The notes under the pieces: model-generated
Told to the model about the DNA's origin: nothing
Database searches by the model: none
The model's input: the letters and a program-made list of their open reading frames with translations, nothing else
Program-made: the position numbers and the translations under genes
Assembly: GCA_031363055.1 (NCBI GenBank)
Contig: JANLTP010000038.1
Coordinates: forward strand, 1-64,000
Direction: 5' to 3'
DNA length: 64,000 bases
Source of the DNA: JANLTP01 sp031363055
GTDB lineage: Bacteria; Pseudomonadota; Gammaproteobacteria; Burkholderiales; Burkholderiaceae_E
Part shown: piece by piece, positions 1-7,616 of the stretch
Layout of the letters: every line of letters begins with the position of its first letter
Numbering within the stretch: the stretch's first letter is position 1

Positions 1-774
1 CTCGACCACGATCGTGCCAGCCAGCAGGTTGGCCAACTGCAGGCCCATGACCGTGACGACCGGAATCATGGCGTTACGCAGCACGTGTCGCCACAGCGCG
101 GCCCGCCGCGTCAAGCCTTTGGCCAACGCGGTGCGCACAAAGTCCTCGCGCAAGACTTCAAGCACGGCCGAGCGGGTAATGCGGGCGAGGATGGCCGCTT
201 GCACCACCGCCAGCGAAATCGCCGGCAAGATCAGTGCCTTCAGCGACGGCCAGACGCCGGCGCTCCAGCCCGGAAAGCCGCCGGCCGAGACCCAACGTAA
301 ATTGACGGCGAACAACAGGATCAGCAGGATCGCGAACCAGAAGTTCGGGATGGCAATGCCTACCTGGCTCGCGCCCATCAGGCTGACGTCAGCGAGTTTG
401 TTGTGATTCGCTGCGGCGTATAGACCGACGAACAAGGCGAGTACGGTCGTCAACAGCATCGCCATTGCCGCCAGCGGAATCGTCAGGGCCAATCGTTCCA
501 GGATCATCGTCGTCACCGGCGACTGGTAAGCGTAACTATCACCGAGTTCACCCGTCAGCATACCCTTCACCCAACTAAAGTACCGCTCAAGCGGCGGACG
601 ATCCAGGCCGAGCTTCTCGGCCAAGGCCTGCACCGCTTCCGGCGAGGCGTCGGCACCCATCATCATCTGCGCGGCGTCACCGGGCAAGATCTCGAGCACC
701 ACGAAGACGACGATTGACGTGACGACCAAGGTGGCGACCAGGGTCAGAATTCGCTTGAGAAGAAAGATCGACAA
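1..774 (-). CDS. Peptide/nickel-type ABC transporter permease (DppB-like), partial
   Basis: Open to the left edge of the window, so the C-terminus is missing; about 258 residues are present. Translation of the minus strand from a TTG at 774 begins MSIFLLKRILTLVAT, the usual first transmembrane helix of DppB/OppB permeases. It continues with several hydrophobic segments and ends in the cytoplasmic coupling region that contains ALAKGLTRRAALWRHVLRNA, the EAA-loop which contacts the ATPase. The protein would form one half of the inner-membrane channel of a binding-protein-dependent importer of peptides, nickel or small organic solutes. It lies 16 bp behind the maleylpyruvate isomerase gene on the same strand, so it is probably cotranscribed with the gentisate genes and may bring in a related substrate (inference). 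No clear ribosome binding site supports the TTG; an ATT directly before it is the only in-frame alternative I noted. Confidence 0.85.
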   Translation of the reverse strand, partial: MSIFLLKRILTLVATLVVTSIVVFVVLEILPGDAAQMMMGADASPEAVQALAEKLGLDRPPLERYFSWVKGMLTGELGDSYAYQSPVTTMILERLALTIPLAAMAMLLTTVLALFVGLYAAANHNKLADVSLMGASQVGIAIPNFWFAILLILLFAVNLRWVSAGGFPGWSAGVWPSLKALILPAISLAVVQAAILARITRSAVLEVLREDFVRTALAKGLTRRAALWRHVLRNAMIPVVTVMGLQLANLLAGTIVVE

Positions 775-790
775 AATGAATGAAGCGCTG

Positions 791-1441
791 CTAGTTGGTT
801 GCCCGCGCCGCGTCAGGTTGTTTGGCCGGTTGTGCCGCGTCAAACGCCGGCAGCAGCAGTAGTCGATCACAAATAGCGGTAGTCCTGGGGTAAGGCGTCA
901 GATCAACCTTGAATCGCTTGGCGTTAAAAATCTGCGGTACCAGGCAGACGTCGGCCATGCTGACGGCATCGCCATGACAGTACAAACCGGATTGCCCGTC
1001 ACCGAGTTGCTGCTCGAACGAGCCCAGACCCACTTCACACCAGTGCCGATACCAGGTGTCGATGCGCTCTTGCTCCAAGCCCATGGTGTTCTTCAGGTAC
1101 TTGAGAATACGAAGGTTGTTGAGCGGATGTATTTCACAGGCGATGTACTGCGACAAGGAGCGCACCCGGGCTCGCCCGAGCGGATCGGCCGGTAACAGCT
1201 TGGGACCCGGCTGCGTTTCGTCGAGATACTCGATGATCGCCATCGACTGGTTCAGCGTGTGCTCGCCATCGATCAAGGTCGGCACCAGAGCCTGGGGATT
1301 GATCAGGCGATAGTTGTCGGCCTGCTGCTCGCCATCGATCAGCCAGATGTATTTCGGATCGAAGCCGATGCCTTTGTGATTGAGCGCGATGCGCACCCGA
1401 AAAGCGGCCGAACTGCGAAAAAACGTGTAGAGCGTCAACAT
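791..1441 (-). CDS. nagL: Maleylpyruvate isomerase, zeta-class glutathione transferase fold
   Basis: 216 residues from ATG 1441. The N-terminus (MLTLYTFFRSSAAFRVRIAL) has the Ser-Ser-containing glutathione-binding strand-helix of zeta GSTs, followed by the NPQALVPTL turn with the cis-proline and an all-helical C-terminal domain. Zeta enzymes isomerise either maleylacetoacetate or maleylpyruvate. The gene begins 4 bp after the gentisate 1,2-dioxygenase stop codon, so maleylpyruvate to fumarylpyruvate, the second step of gentisate breakdown, is the more likely reaction. A fumarylpyruvate hydrolase is not visible in the window and would be expected elsewhere. A longer frame extends upstream into the dioxygenase gene, but the family N-terminus fixes the start at 1441. 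Maleylacetoacetate isomerase (MaiA) is the alternative name. Confidence 0.85.
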   Translation of the reverse strand: MLTLYTFFRSSAAFRVRIALNHKGIGFDPKYIWLIDGEQQADNYRLINPQALVPTLIDGEHTLNQSMAIIEYLDETQPGPKLLPADPLGRARVRSLSQYIACEIHPLNNLRILKYLKNTMGLEQERIDTWYRHWCEVGLGSFEQQLGDGQSGLYCHGDAVSMADVCLVPQIFNAKRFKVDLTPYPRTTAICDRLLLLPAFDAAQPAKQPDAARATN

Positions 1442-1445
1442 GATT

Positions 1446-2501
1446 TCAAGCGTCCTCTTGCTCGCGCCACAAATGCAGTGCGTCTTGAATGGGTCGATCT
1501 GAAAAGCTGAACAGAACCGTATCGTCGCGTGCATGCAAACGGTAGCGATACCAGGAGGGCACCACGAATACATCCTTGGCGGCAAACTCGTAACTGCAGT
1601 CGTCGAATTCGATACGGCCCGCGCCTTCGACGACATGGAACACCGTGCCGTCGGTGCTGCGATAGGGCGCACCCGCAAAACCTTTTGGTAACAATTGCAA
1701 ATAGGTTGCCATGGTTGGAATTGGAGATCCACCCGAGGCCGGGTTCACATATTGCAGCTTCAGGCCGTGTGCGGCATGAATCGGACCGTTCTGTTTGAGC
1801 GTGAACAGTGCCGCACGGCTTTGTGCATACGGGTAACAAAAAATCGGCGTTACACCATCGCGCGCCCGGTAGTTCATCGGCAGCATGTTCGCGCCATAGC
1901 GCGCCAGCGCGTCGCCCTCCGGTCGGCCGACTGGTTGTGACTCGGCGTTGTAATTCTCGCGGAACTGCGCGCCCAGCATGCGTACGACTTGAATATCCAG
2001 ACCGTCCAGCCAGACCACCGGCTGCTCGCCCGGATTGCCATGGTCATGCCAGGTCCACTTCGGCGTGATGATGAAATCGCCCGGCCGCATCGTGACGCGC
2101 TCACCTTCAACCGCCGTGTAGGCGCCCTCGCCGTCGACCACGAACCGCAGCGCCGATTGGGTATGCCGATGGGCAGGTGCCACTTCGCCCGGCATGATCA
2201 GTTGCAGACCGGCATATAGTGTTGGCGTACAGGTCGACAGGCCAAGCAAACCCGGATTTTCAAGAATCAGCACCCGCCGTTCAGCCTCGCGAGCGCTGAT
2301 CAACCGGCCGGATTCCATCAAGAATGGTTTGACCTGCTGGTAGGACCACAAGACCGGCTTGGCTTCGGTGACGGGCTGTGCGGGCACTAGCGCAGCCAGT
2401 TCCTCCCAAAGCGGTTTCATGCTGTACCCGCCGATTCGGGCGTAAAAGTCCTGGCGAGCGGCTTGCTCGGCAACACTGGCATTGACCTTGGCGTGCATCA
2501 T
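1446..2501 (-). CDS. nagI: Gentisate 1,2-dioxygenase
   Basis: 351 residues. A bicupin, Fe(II)-dependent ring-cleaving dioxygenase that opens gentisate between the carboxylated and hydroxylated carbons to give maleylpyruvate in the cytosol. The N-terminal cupin shows the metal-binding HRHTQSALRFV segment and WHDHGNPGEQP about 50 residues later; the second cupin (FHVVEGAGRIEF) lies near the C-terminus. I chose ATG 2501 (first of two adjacent ATGs) because GGAGGGGAACTG precedes it directly, a strong ribosome binding site, and the length then fits the family; the open frame runs further upstream without family similarity. It is the first gene of a gentisate operon that continues into maleylpyruvate isomerase and an ABC permease. 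It is divergent from rpoH across a gap of about 340 bp. Confidence 0.9.
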   Translation of the reverse strand: MMHAKVNASVAEQAARQDFYARIGGYSMKPLWEELAALVPAQPVTEAKPVLWSYQQVKPFLMESGRLISAREAERRVLILENPGLLGLSTCTPTLYAGLQLIMPGEVAPAHRHTQSALRFVVDGEGAYTAVEGERVTMRPGDFIITPKWTWHDHGNPGEQPVVWLDGLDIQVVRMLGAQFRENYNAESQPVGRPEGDALARYGANMLPMNYRARDGVTPIFCYPYAQSRAALFTLKQNGPIHAAHGLKLQYVNPASGGSPIPTMATYLQLLPKGFAGAPYRSTDGTVFHVVEGAGRIEFDDCSYEFAAKDVFVVPSWYRYRLHARDDTVLFSFSDRPIQDALHLWREQEDA

Positions 2502-2732
2502 CAGTTCCCCTCCGAACAAGACCGGAACGCTATCACAGGCTCGGCGGCAACTCCAATACAACGCGCAGGGTCTTGCACCGACTGCCTGCGCGAGACCTGG
2601 AGTGTCTCGTCGACGCGTCGCAAATCCGATAGAAATATTAAATTTTTCAATGACTTGAGAATTATTTACTCGCCAAACTGCCGATTGGGCGTTGCCATTG
2701 ATCGTGGCTATTGCGACGATCAATCGGAAGAA

Positions 2733-2759
2733 TTGGCACTCTCCGCGTCAGAGTGCTAT
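2733..2759 (+). promoter_or_regulatory. CIRCE element (HrcA operator) upstream of rpoH
   Basis: The sequence reads TTGGCACTC, nine spacer bases, GAGTGCTAT. The CIRCE consensus recalled from the literature is TTAGCACTC-N9-GAGTGCTAA, so 16 of 18 arm positions and the spacer length agree. It lies about 80 bp before the rpoH start, where HrcA binding would cover or flank the promoter. HrcA control of rpoH through CIRCE has been proposed for betaproteobacteria, which agrees with the rest of the window. The motif is seen directly; the role is inferred. Confidence 0.85.
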
Positions 2760-2840
2760 TCTTGTCGCCAAGTCGGAGCTCCGCAACTTTTACGATTTCC
2801 GGTTGTTGGAATTTGATCCCGGCCACAGAAAGGTTTGAAT

Positions 2841-3749
2841 ATGTCCCAAGCTGTTTCAACCGCCGCTGTTTCCGCAGCTTTGGCACCCTATGGCGTTTTG
2901 ACGTCCATGGCGTTGCCGGCTGTTGGCAACCTGGACGCCTATATTTCGGCGGTCAATCGCCTGCCGATGCTCTCGCCTGAGCGGGAAACCGAACTGGGTC
3001 GGGCGCTGCGCGACCACGGCGATCTGAACGCCGCGCGCGAACTGGTCATGTCGCACCTGCGCCTGGTGGTGTCAGTTTCGCGCCAGTACCTGGGCTATGG
3101 TCTGCCGCATGCCGACCTCATTCAGGAAGGCAATATCGGGCTCATGAAAGCCGTCAAGCGCTTTGATGCTGAGCGCGGTGTGCGCCTGGTGTCTTTTGCC
3201 TTGCACTGGATCAAGGCCGAGATTCATGAATATATTCTGAAAAACTGGCGTCTGGTCAAGGTGGCCACCACCAAGGCGCAGCGCAAGCTGTTCTTTAATC
3301 TGCGGTCGATGAAAACCAACAGCCATTCGCTGACCGGATCGGAAGCCGACACGATTGCCGAGAAGCTCAATGTGCGCCGCGAAGACGTCATCGAGATGGA
3401 GATGCGCATGACCGGCCAGGAAGTGGCGCTGGAGCCGCAAACTGACGACGGCGAAGACGACTTCACGCCGATCGCCTACCTGCAGGCACCGAATACCGAA
3501 CCAGACCGTATCATCGAGGCGCGCCAGTTCGACCGCCTGCAAGGCGAAGGCCTGGAAGAAGCGCTGGAAGGCCTGGATGACCGCAGCCGCCGCATTATCC
3601 AGGCGCGCTGGCTGGTGGATGAAGACGAAGGCGGCGCGCGCACCTTGCACGAGCTGGCCGACGAGTTTGGTGTCTCTGCCGAACGCATTCGCCAAATCGA
3701 AACAAAAGCGCTGCAGAAGATGAAAGGTTTACTCGCCAGCTACGCCTAA
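2841..3749 (+). CDS. rpoH: Heat-shock RNA polymerase sigma-32 factor
   Basis: 302 residues. Directs RNA polymerase to heat-shock promoters. Sigma region 2 is clear (DLIQEGNIGLMKAVKRFD, then VSFALHWIKAEIHEYIL) and is followed by the RpoH box around QRKLFFNLRSMK, which separates RpoH from other group 3 sigma factors. Region 4 closes the protein with a helix-turn-helix ending in ERIRQIETKALQKMK. ATG 2841 is preferred over the in-frame TTG at 2835 because AGAAAGG sits 7 bp upstream of the ATG. The CIRCE element about 80 bp upstream predicts HrcA repression, linking the sigma-32 and HrcA heat-shock regulons. A weak hairpin followed by T residues lies about 70 bp past the stop codon. The gene stands alone in its transcription unit. 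Confidence 0.96.
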   Translation: MSQAVSTAAVSAALAPYGVLTSMALPAVGNLDAYISAVNRLPMLSPERETELGRALRDHGDLNAARELVMSHLRLVVSVSRQYLGYGLPHADLIQEGNIGLMKAVKRFDAERGVRLVSFALHWIKAEIHEYILKNWRLVKVATTKAQRKLFFNLRSMKTNSHSLTGSEADTIAEKLNVRREDVIEMEMRMTGQEVALEPQTDDGEDDFTPIAYLQAPNTEPDRIIEARQFDRLQGEGLEEALEGLDDRSRRIIQARWLVDEDEGGARTLHELADEFGVSAERIRQIETKALQKMKGLLASYA

Positions 3750-3816
3750 GTACGAGTAAGTTCGTAGCAAGATAGTCAATGCAGTAATAGTTTTCTCTCC
3801 CTCCTCCTCACTTGCG

Positions 3817-3846
3817 GCCGCCTAGGTTTTATTCGGGCGGCTTTTT
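3817..3846 (+). terminator. Possible intrinsic terminator of rpoH
   Basis: GCCGCC at 3817-3822 pairs with GGCGGC at 3836-3841, leaving a 13-base loop, and is followed by five T residues. The stem is short and overlaps the last codons of the convergent hydrolase gene, so this is only a moderate call. Confidence 0.4.
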
Positions 3847-4755
3847 CTTGGGCGGCACGCTTAGGGCCGCCCGAGGCGCAAACTGCGGATTCGTGATCTC
3901 ATCGGGCAGGCCAATCTGCTGCAAGAACTGGCTGAGTTCGGGTTGCCAGATGGGCTCGCCGATTCGCGAGCCAAACATCGAATGAGCGTCGCCGGAGAAC
4001 TCGCCGAAGGCGACCAGCCGCGCATCGCCACCGGCGCGCACAAATGCCTCATGCATACCGCGCCAGACCGGCGGCCTGAAGTAGCTGTCGTTATCGCCAT
4101 AGAACCACAGCGACGGCAACTTGCTGTCGGCACCGAAGCCGCCGGCGGCCCGCATCAGTGTGTTCTGCCAGGCCGCACACGACTCCTGACGCAGGCCGCC
4201 CGCAAAGTTGACCAAGCCCCTGACACCGGCGGGCGGCGACGAGGCACCCAGAGCCAAGGTCGTCCAACCGCCGTGCGACTGTCCGAGCACAATGATTCTG
4301 GACGAGTCTACAAACGCTTGACCAGCCATGAACCGCAGCGCCGACAGGACATCCTGGGCTTGTGTGCGGCCGTTACTTTCAACGTTGCAACCGGCTCCTA
4401 TGTACAGACCATCGGACTTTGAAAATCCTTGCCGCATGGGGATCAGCACGACATAGCCGCGCTGCAAAAAATAGCGTACGGCCGAATACGGTCGATAACG
4501 ACCCTGCAACTTCGGGTCACCATACTCCTTGCCGTGATTGATGATGGCCAGTGGAAACGGGCCATCCCCCGGCGGCATGAACAGGGTCGCCTCCAGGTTG
4601 ATATTGAAGATCACACCGGGCTGCGCAATGGTGATGATTTGTTCGTCGAGCGATGCGCCAGCCGAGGCCGGGGTCGGAGTCGGGGTCGGGGTCGAGGTTT
4701 GGCTCGTGGCGACGGTCGTGAAGAGCAGCAAGCAGACAAGCTGTATCAGTTTCAC
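3829..4755 (-). CDS. Secreted alpha/beta hydrolase, dienelactone-hydrolase-like
   Basis: 308 residues. A signal peptide (MKLIQLVCLLLFTTVATS) is followed by a short Thr-Pro linker (STPTPTPTPAS) and an alpha/beta-hydrolase domain. The nucleophile elbow is GQSHGGW near the middle; an Asp near FYGDNDSYF and a His in GDAHSMFG near the end fit the rest of the triad. The early segment (LFMPPGDGPFPLAIINHG) resembles dienelactone-hydrolase and acetyl-xylan-esterase relatives. The substrate cannot be read from the sequence; an esterase or peptidase acting in the periplasm is likely. The gene converges on rpoH and has no partner on its strand. The Thr-Pro repeat is coded by a GGGGTC-like repeat near 4675-4695 that could vary in length by slippage. 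Confidence 0.75.
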   Translation of the reverse strand: MKLIQLVCLLLFTTVATSQTSTPTPTPTPASAGASLDEQIITIAQPGVIFNINLEATLFMPPGDGPFPLAIINHGKEYGDPKLQGRYRPYSAVRYFLQRGYVVLIPMRQGFSKSDGLYIGAGCNVESNGRTQAQDVLSALRFMAGQAFVDSSRIIVLGQSHGGWTTLALGASSPPAGVRGLVNFAGGLRQESCAAWQNTLMRAAGGFGADSKLPSLWFYGDNDSYFRPPVWRGMHEAFVRAGGDARLVAFGEFSGDAHSMFGSRIGEPIWQPELSQFLQQIGLPDEITNPQFAPRAALSVPPKKKPPE

Positions 4756-5005
4756 GAGCTGGCCCCTTTCGCGTTCCGTATGACGTGCAGTCGTCGCAAG
4801 TGTTGCACGGGAGGGCGCCGGACCGGTTTCAAACTCGAGCTGAGAATCATCATCCGGGCTCCTGAAGCGTATCTGTTGAACGGTAACCCAGCGTTAGTGT
4901 TCACGCAATTGCGGGCCGTCGAATCCGCCGGCAAACACAATCGCCGTTAAGCGCCGATAATGGGGTGATGTGCAAATGCATTAAATCCCTTAATGAAAGA
5001 GTGCG

Positions 5006-5923
5006 ATGAAAGCCAACACTGTTCTCGAAACCATCGGACAGACGCCGCATGTGCGGATCAACCGCTTATTCGGTAGCAACCAGAACGTCTGGATTAAATC
5101 CGAGCGATCGAACCCGGGTGGCTCGATCAAGGACCGGATCGCGCTGGCCATGATCGAAGACGCCGAACTTACGGGCAAACTCAAGCCGGGCGGCACCATC
5201 ATTGAACCGACCTCCGGGAACACCGGCATCGGTCTGGCAATGGTCGCCGCCGTGAAGGGCTACAAGCTGATCCTGGTGATGCCGGACAGCATGTCGATCG
5301 AGCGACGCCGATTGATGCTCGCCTATGGCGCAAGCTTCGAGTTGACGCCGCGCGAAAAAGGCATGAAGGGATCAATTGCAAAGGCCGAAGAATTGGCCGC
5401 CGCAACTCCCGGTTCCTGGGTGCCGCAGCAATTCGAAAACCCGGCCAACATCGAGGTCCATGTGCGCACCACGGCGCAGGAAATCATCGCTGATTTTCCG
5501 GACGGCCTGGATGTCCTGATCACCGGCGTCGGCACGGGCGGCCACTTGACCGGCTGCGCGCGCGTTTTGAAGGCCAAATGGCCGAATCTGAAGGTGTTTG
5601 CAGTCGAGCCGGCGGCCTCGCCGGTCATTTCCGGCGGCGCACCATCGCCGCACCCGATTCAGGGCATTGGTGCCGGCTTTATTCCGCGTAACCTCGACGT
5701 ATCGGTACTCGACGGTGTCATCAGGGTCGATGCCGATCCGGCCCGCGAAATGGCCCGTCGCTGCGCTCGTGAGGAGGGCATGCTGGTCGGTATTTCATCG
5801 GGAGCCACCCTGGCCGCGATCGCGCAAAAATTACCGGAGTTGGCGCCCGGTAGCAGGGTGTTGGGCTTTAACTACGACACCGGTGAACGTTACCTGTCGA
5901 TCGAGGGATTCTTGCCGGCTTGA
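5006..5923 (+). CDS. cysK: Cysteine synthase (O-acetylserine sulfhydrylase)
   Basis: 305 residues, usual length. Pyridoxal-phosphate enzyme that makes cysteine from O-acetylserine and sulfide in the cytosol. The PLP lysine lies in NPGGSIKDR near residue 40, the substrate loop is TSGNTG near residue 70, and the phosphate-binding glycine loop is GVGTGGHLTG near residue 175. The C-terminal part (GAGFIPRNLD, GISSGATLAA) is typical of CysK rather than CysM. The ATG at 5006 follows GAAAGAG at a normal distance. It is a single gene; the next genes downstream belong to a decayed photosynthesis region. No regulatory site was identified in the 250 bp upstream. Confidence 0.93.
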   Translation: MKANTVLETIGQTPHVRINRLFGSNQNVWIKSERSNPGGSIKDRIALAMIEDAELTGKLKPGGTIIEPTSGNTGIGLAMVAAVKGYKLILVMPDSMSIERRRLMLAYGASFELTPREKGMKGSIAKAEELAAATPGSWVPQQFENPANIEVHVRTTAQEIIADFPDGLDVLITGVGTGGHLTGCARVLKAKWPNLKVFAVEPAASPVISGGAPSPHPIQGIGAGFIPRNLDVSVLDGVIRVDADPAREMARRCAREEGMLVGISSGATLAAIAQKLPELAPGSRVLGFNYDTGERYLSIEGFLPA

Positions 5924-5938
5924 AACGCGTCGCGTGAA

Positions 5939-6396
5939 TTACGACAGCCATCCTGAACGCGACGGTTTGTTGCCCGGGTGCAGGCGGTCTGGGCCCCAGA
6001 TCGCCTGGTAGGTCAGTAGCCAACGTTTCTGCCGAGCAAAATAAACGAACAATAACGCGGGAATCGCACAAGCGAGTCCGTGCACAACGAACGCCAAGAC
6101 AGGTGCCTGCAGAAGCCAGAGTCCGGTTTGGCCCGCCACTACCGCGCTGAACCAGGCCAGGTAGCCACAACTTGTACCAGGCCTCAAAGCGGTGTCGGCG
6201 CGGAGTCATGTCGTAGTGATCGCCGGCCGGCATGATGCTGGCATCAAACGAGTCAAGCTGCGATTGCCAGCCCGGTGGCGGGCCGCCGCGACTGCGGCGC
6301 AGCGATCCGGAAATGATTTGCCCCCAGGCAAACAGCAGCGCCGTAATGCCGAACCAACCATGTAGCCCGGACGGCCAGAGCGCGCTCAGCCGCGAA
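5939..6396 (-). pseudogene. Cytochrome b561-domain membrane protein, frameshifted and lacking its N-terminus
   Basis: Two minus-strand frames join into one recognisable protein. The upstream part reads LHGWFGITALLFAWGQIISG and then DHYDMTPRRHRFEAWYK. The downstream part reads GYLAWFSAVVAGQTGLWLL and ends with TYQAIWGPDRLHPGNK. These blocks are characteristic of b561-type diheme membrane proteins. The frame changes near 6170, where one extra base (or two missing bases) follows the YK codons. No credible start is present: upstream of the LHGWFG block the frame runs into the antisense of pucB, so one or more N-terminal helices are gone. The missing N-terminus abuts the missing pucB start, which suggests one deletion took the divergent control region between the two genes. 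Neither piece should give a functional protein. Confidence 0.6.
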
Positions 6397-6411
6397 CTCG
6401 CCTCTCCATCC

Positions 6412-6564
6412 CAAGATGATCCCAATAGGGTCTGGCCGACGGGCTTGACGATCGGAGAGTCCGAGGAGCTACACAAGCACGTCATCGACGGGGCTCGTGT
6501 GTTCTTCGTAATTTCGGTATTCGCGCATTTTCTGGCGTATATATATTCACCTTGGCTTCATTAA
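6412..6564 (+). pseudogene. pucB: LH2 light-harvesting beta subunit remnant (no start codon)
   Basis: The plus frame ending at TAA 6564 encodes DDPNRVWPTGLTIGESEELH, then KHVIDGARVFFVISVFAHFL and AYIYSPWLH. This is a near-complete B800-850 (LH2) beta polypeptide: the ELHK segment, the single membrane helix, the AHFLAY histidine that ligates bacteriochlorophyll, and the terminal PWLH. In-frame ATG, GTG and TTG codons are absent just before DDPN; the nearest ATGs (6232 and two further on) lie in sequence antisense to the b561-like gene and do not resemble a puc N-terminus. The start and promoter therefore look lost. The gene lies 12 bp before pucA, the normal puc order. LH1 (pufB) is less likely, since the ending and the ELHKHVIDG block match LH2. 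Confidence 0.8.
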
Positions 6565-6576
6565 CGGGGGCCTGAC

Positions 6577-6950
6577 ATGAATCAAGGAAGAATTTGGTGT
6601 GTCGTCAATCCGACGGTCGGCCTGCCGCTGTTTCTGCGTAGCGTCGCGGTCACGTCATTGATTGTCCATTTTCCGTATTGAACAACACGGCCTGGTTTGG
6701 TAACTATTGGAAAGGCTCCTCCAAGGCAAAAGCCGCTGCATTGGAAACCTCGAGCCAACCGGTCGCCTTCGATACCTCGGGTGCAACGCCCGGCGTCGTC
6801 TTCAGTGTCGCGCCCGTCGCCGGTAAATCGGCAACCGGTGAAACCTCATTTGTCATCACCATCGGCGCCAAACCAACCACCACTGCTCAGACCGAGACTG
6901 GGTCGGTAGCATCGTCCGACCCGCTTGCGATGGCGCCAGCCCGCAAGTAG
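6577..6950 (+). pseudogene. pucA: LH2 light-harvesting alpha subunit with one-base frameshift
   Basis: From ATG 6577 the frame reads MNQGRIWCVVNPTVGLPLFL and then RSVAVTSLIVHF before a premature TGA at 6679. Adding one base after 6672 restores VHFAVLNNTAWFGNYWKG, exactly the expected continuation of an LH2 alpha chain, with the VHF histidine as bacteriochlorophyll ligand and the WF..YW end of the helix. The downstream frame then continues for about 75 residues of Ala/Thr/Ser-rich tail to TAG 6950. Long tails of this kind are known from Rubrivivax-type alpha subunits. The break falls inside the membrane helix, so the truncated product of 34 residues cannot assemble. The downstream frame stays open, which argues that the frameshift is recent or is a sequencing error. 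Confidence 0.85.
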
Positions 6951-7048
6951 GGACTTATCGTGTCCTCGAGTTGGACCGACAGCCAGGATCCTCGGGTTCC
7001 GGTTGTCGCTTTTCCAGCTCGGTCAGCCCACTGCATCGCAGCACTCTT

Positions 7049-7575
7049 ATGAATCGCATCAGTCGTTCCCTGCTCGACCAGTGGTTGCGCTTGGGCTCCC
7101 GATATCTGCCGTTTGCGGATGCCGCGACGCCCGATCTGCCGCTGTCGCGATTGTTACGACTGTCTTTATTTCAGGTGTCCGTGGGCATGACCCTTGTGTT
7201 GCTGGTCGGCACCTTGAATCGGGTCATGATTGTCGAGCTCGAAGTGCCGGCGACCTTGGTCGCCACCATGATTGCGGTGCCATTGTTGTTCGCGCCGTTT
7301 CGCGCACTGATCGGATTTCGTTCCGACACGCACCGCTCGGCATTGGGATGGCGGCGCGTGCCATTCATCTATCGCGGCACCATGCTGTAGTTTGGCGCCC
7401 AGTCGATCATTCGATCATTCGTGACCTGGTTGCGGCGCTGACAAAAGATAGTCCGCTGGGCGCGGCCGCCGGTTATGAATGTGTTTATGCCATCGAGTTG
7501 GTGTTGCTGATTGCGACGCTGGTTGCGATCGCGCCGCTGATACGTCGCGTCGGCGTATTCGCGAAAGCCGGATAA
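7049..7575 (+). pseudogene. pucC: PucC/LhaA family light-harvesting assembly transporter, internally deleted
   Basis: ATG 7049 opens a frame with strong PucC features: PLSRLLRLSLFQVSVGM, LLVGTLNRVMIVELEVP, FRALIGFRSDTHRSALGWRR and VPFIYRGTML. It then meets TAG at 7388 where the family has Gln-Phe-Gly, so CAG to TAG is the simplest explanation. Only about 113 N-terminal residues precede the stop. Shortly after, in another frame, IRDLVAALTKDSPLG and ECVYAIELVLLIATLVAIAP match the C-terminal helices of PucC and end at TAA 7575. Roughly 270 or more central residues are missing compared with the usual length near 450. PucC belongs to the major facilitator superfamily and supports LH2 assembly. The remnant is not functional. 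Confidence 0.85.
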
Positions 7576-7616
7576 GCCCGACGGTTCGATGTCTACAAAA
7601 TTAAGGTGAAGATGAG

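Noticed and set aside
4756..5005. A small minus-strand frame (4752-4940) between the hydrolase and cysK
   Set aside because: No ribosome binding site, no recognisable domain, and basic Arg-rich shadow-like composition.
6412..6950. LH1 antenna genes (pufBA) as the source of the antenna remnants
   Set aside because: The beta ending PWLH, the ELHK segment, the alpha start MNQG and the adjacent pucC fit LH2; no pufLM sequence follows.
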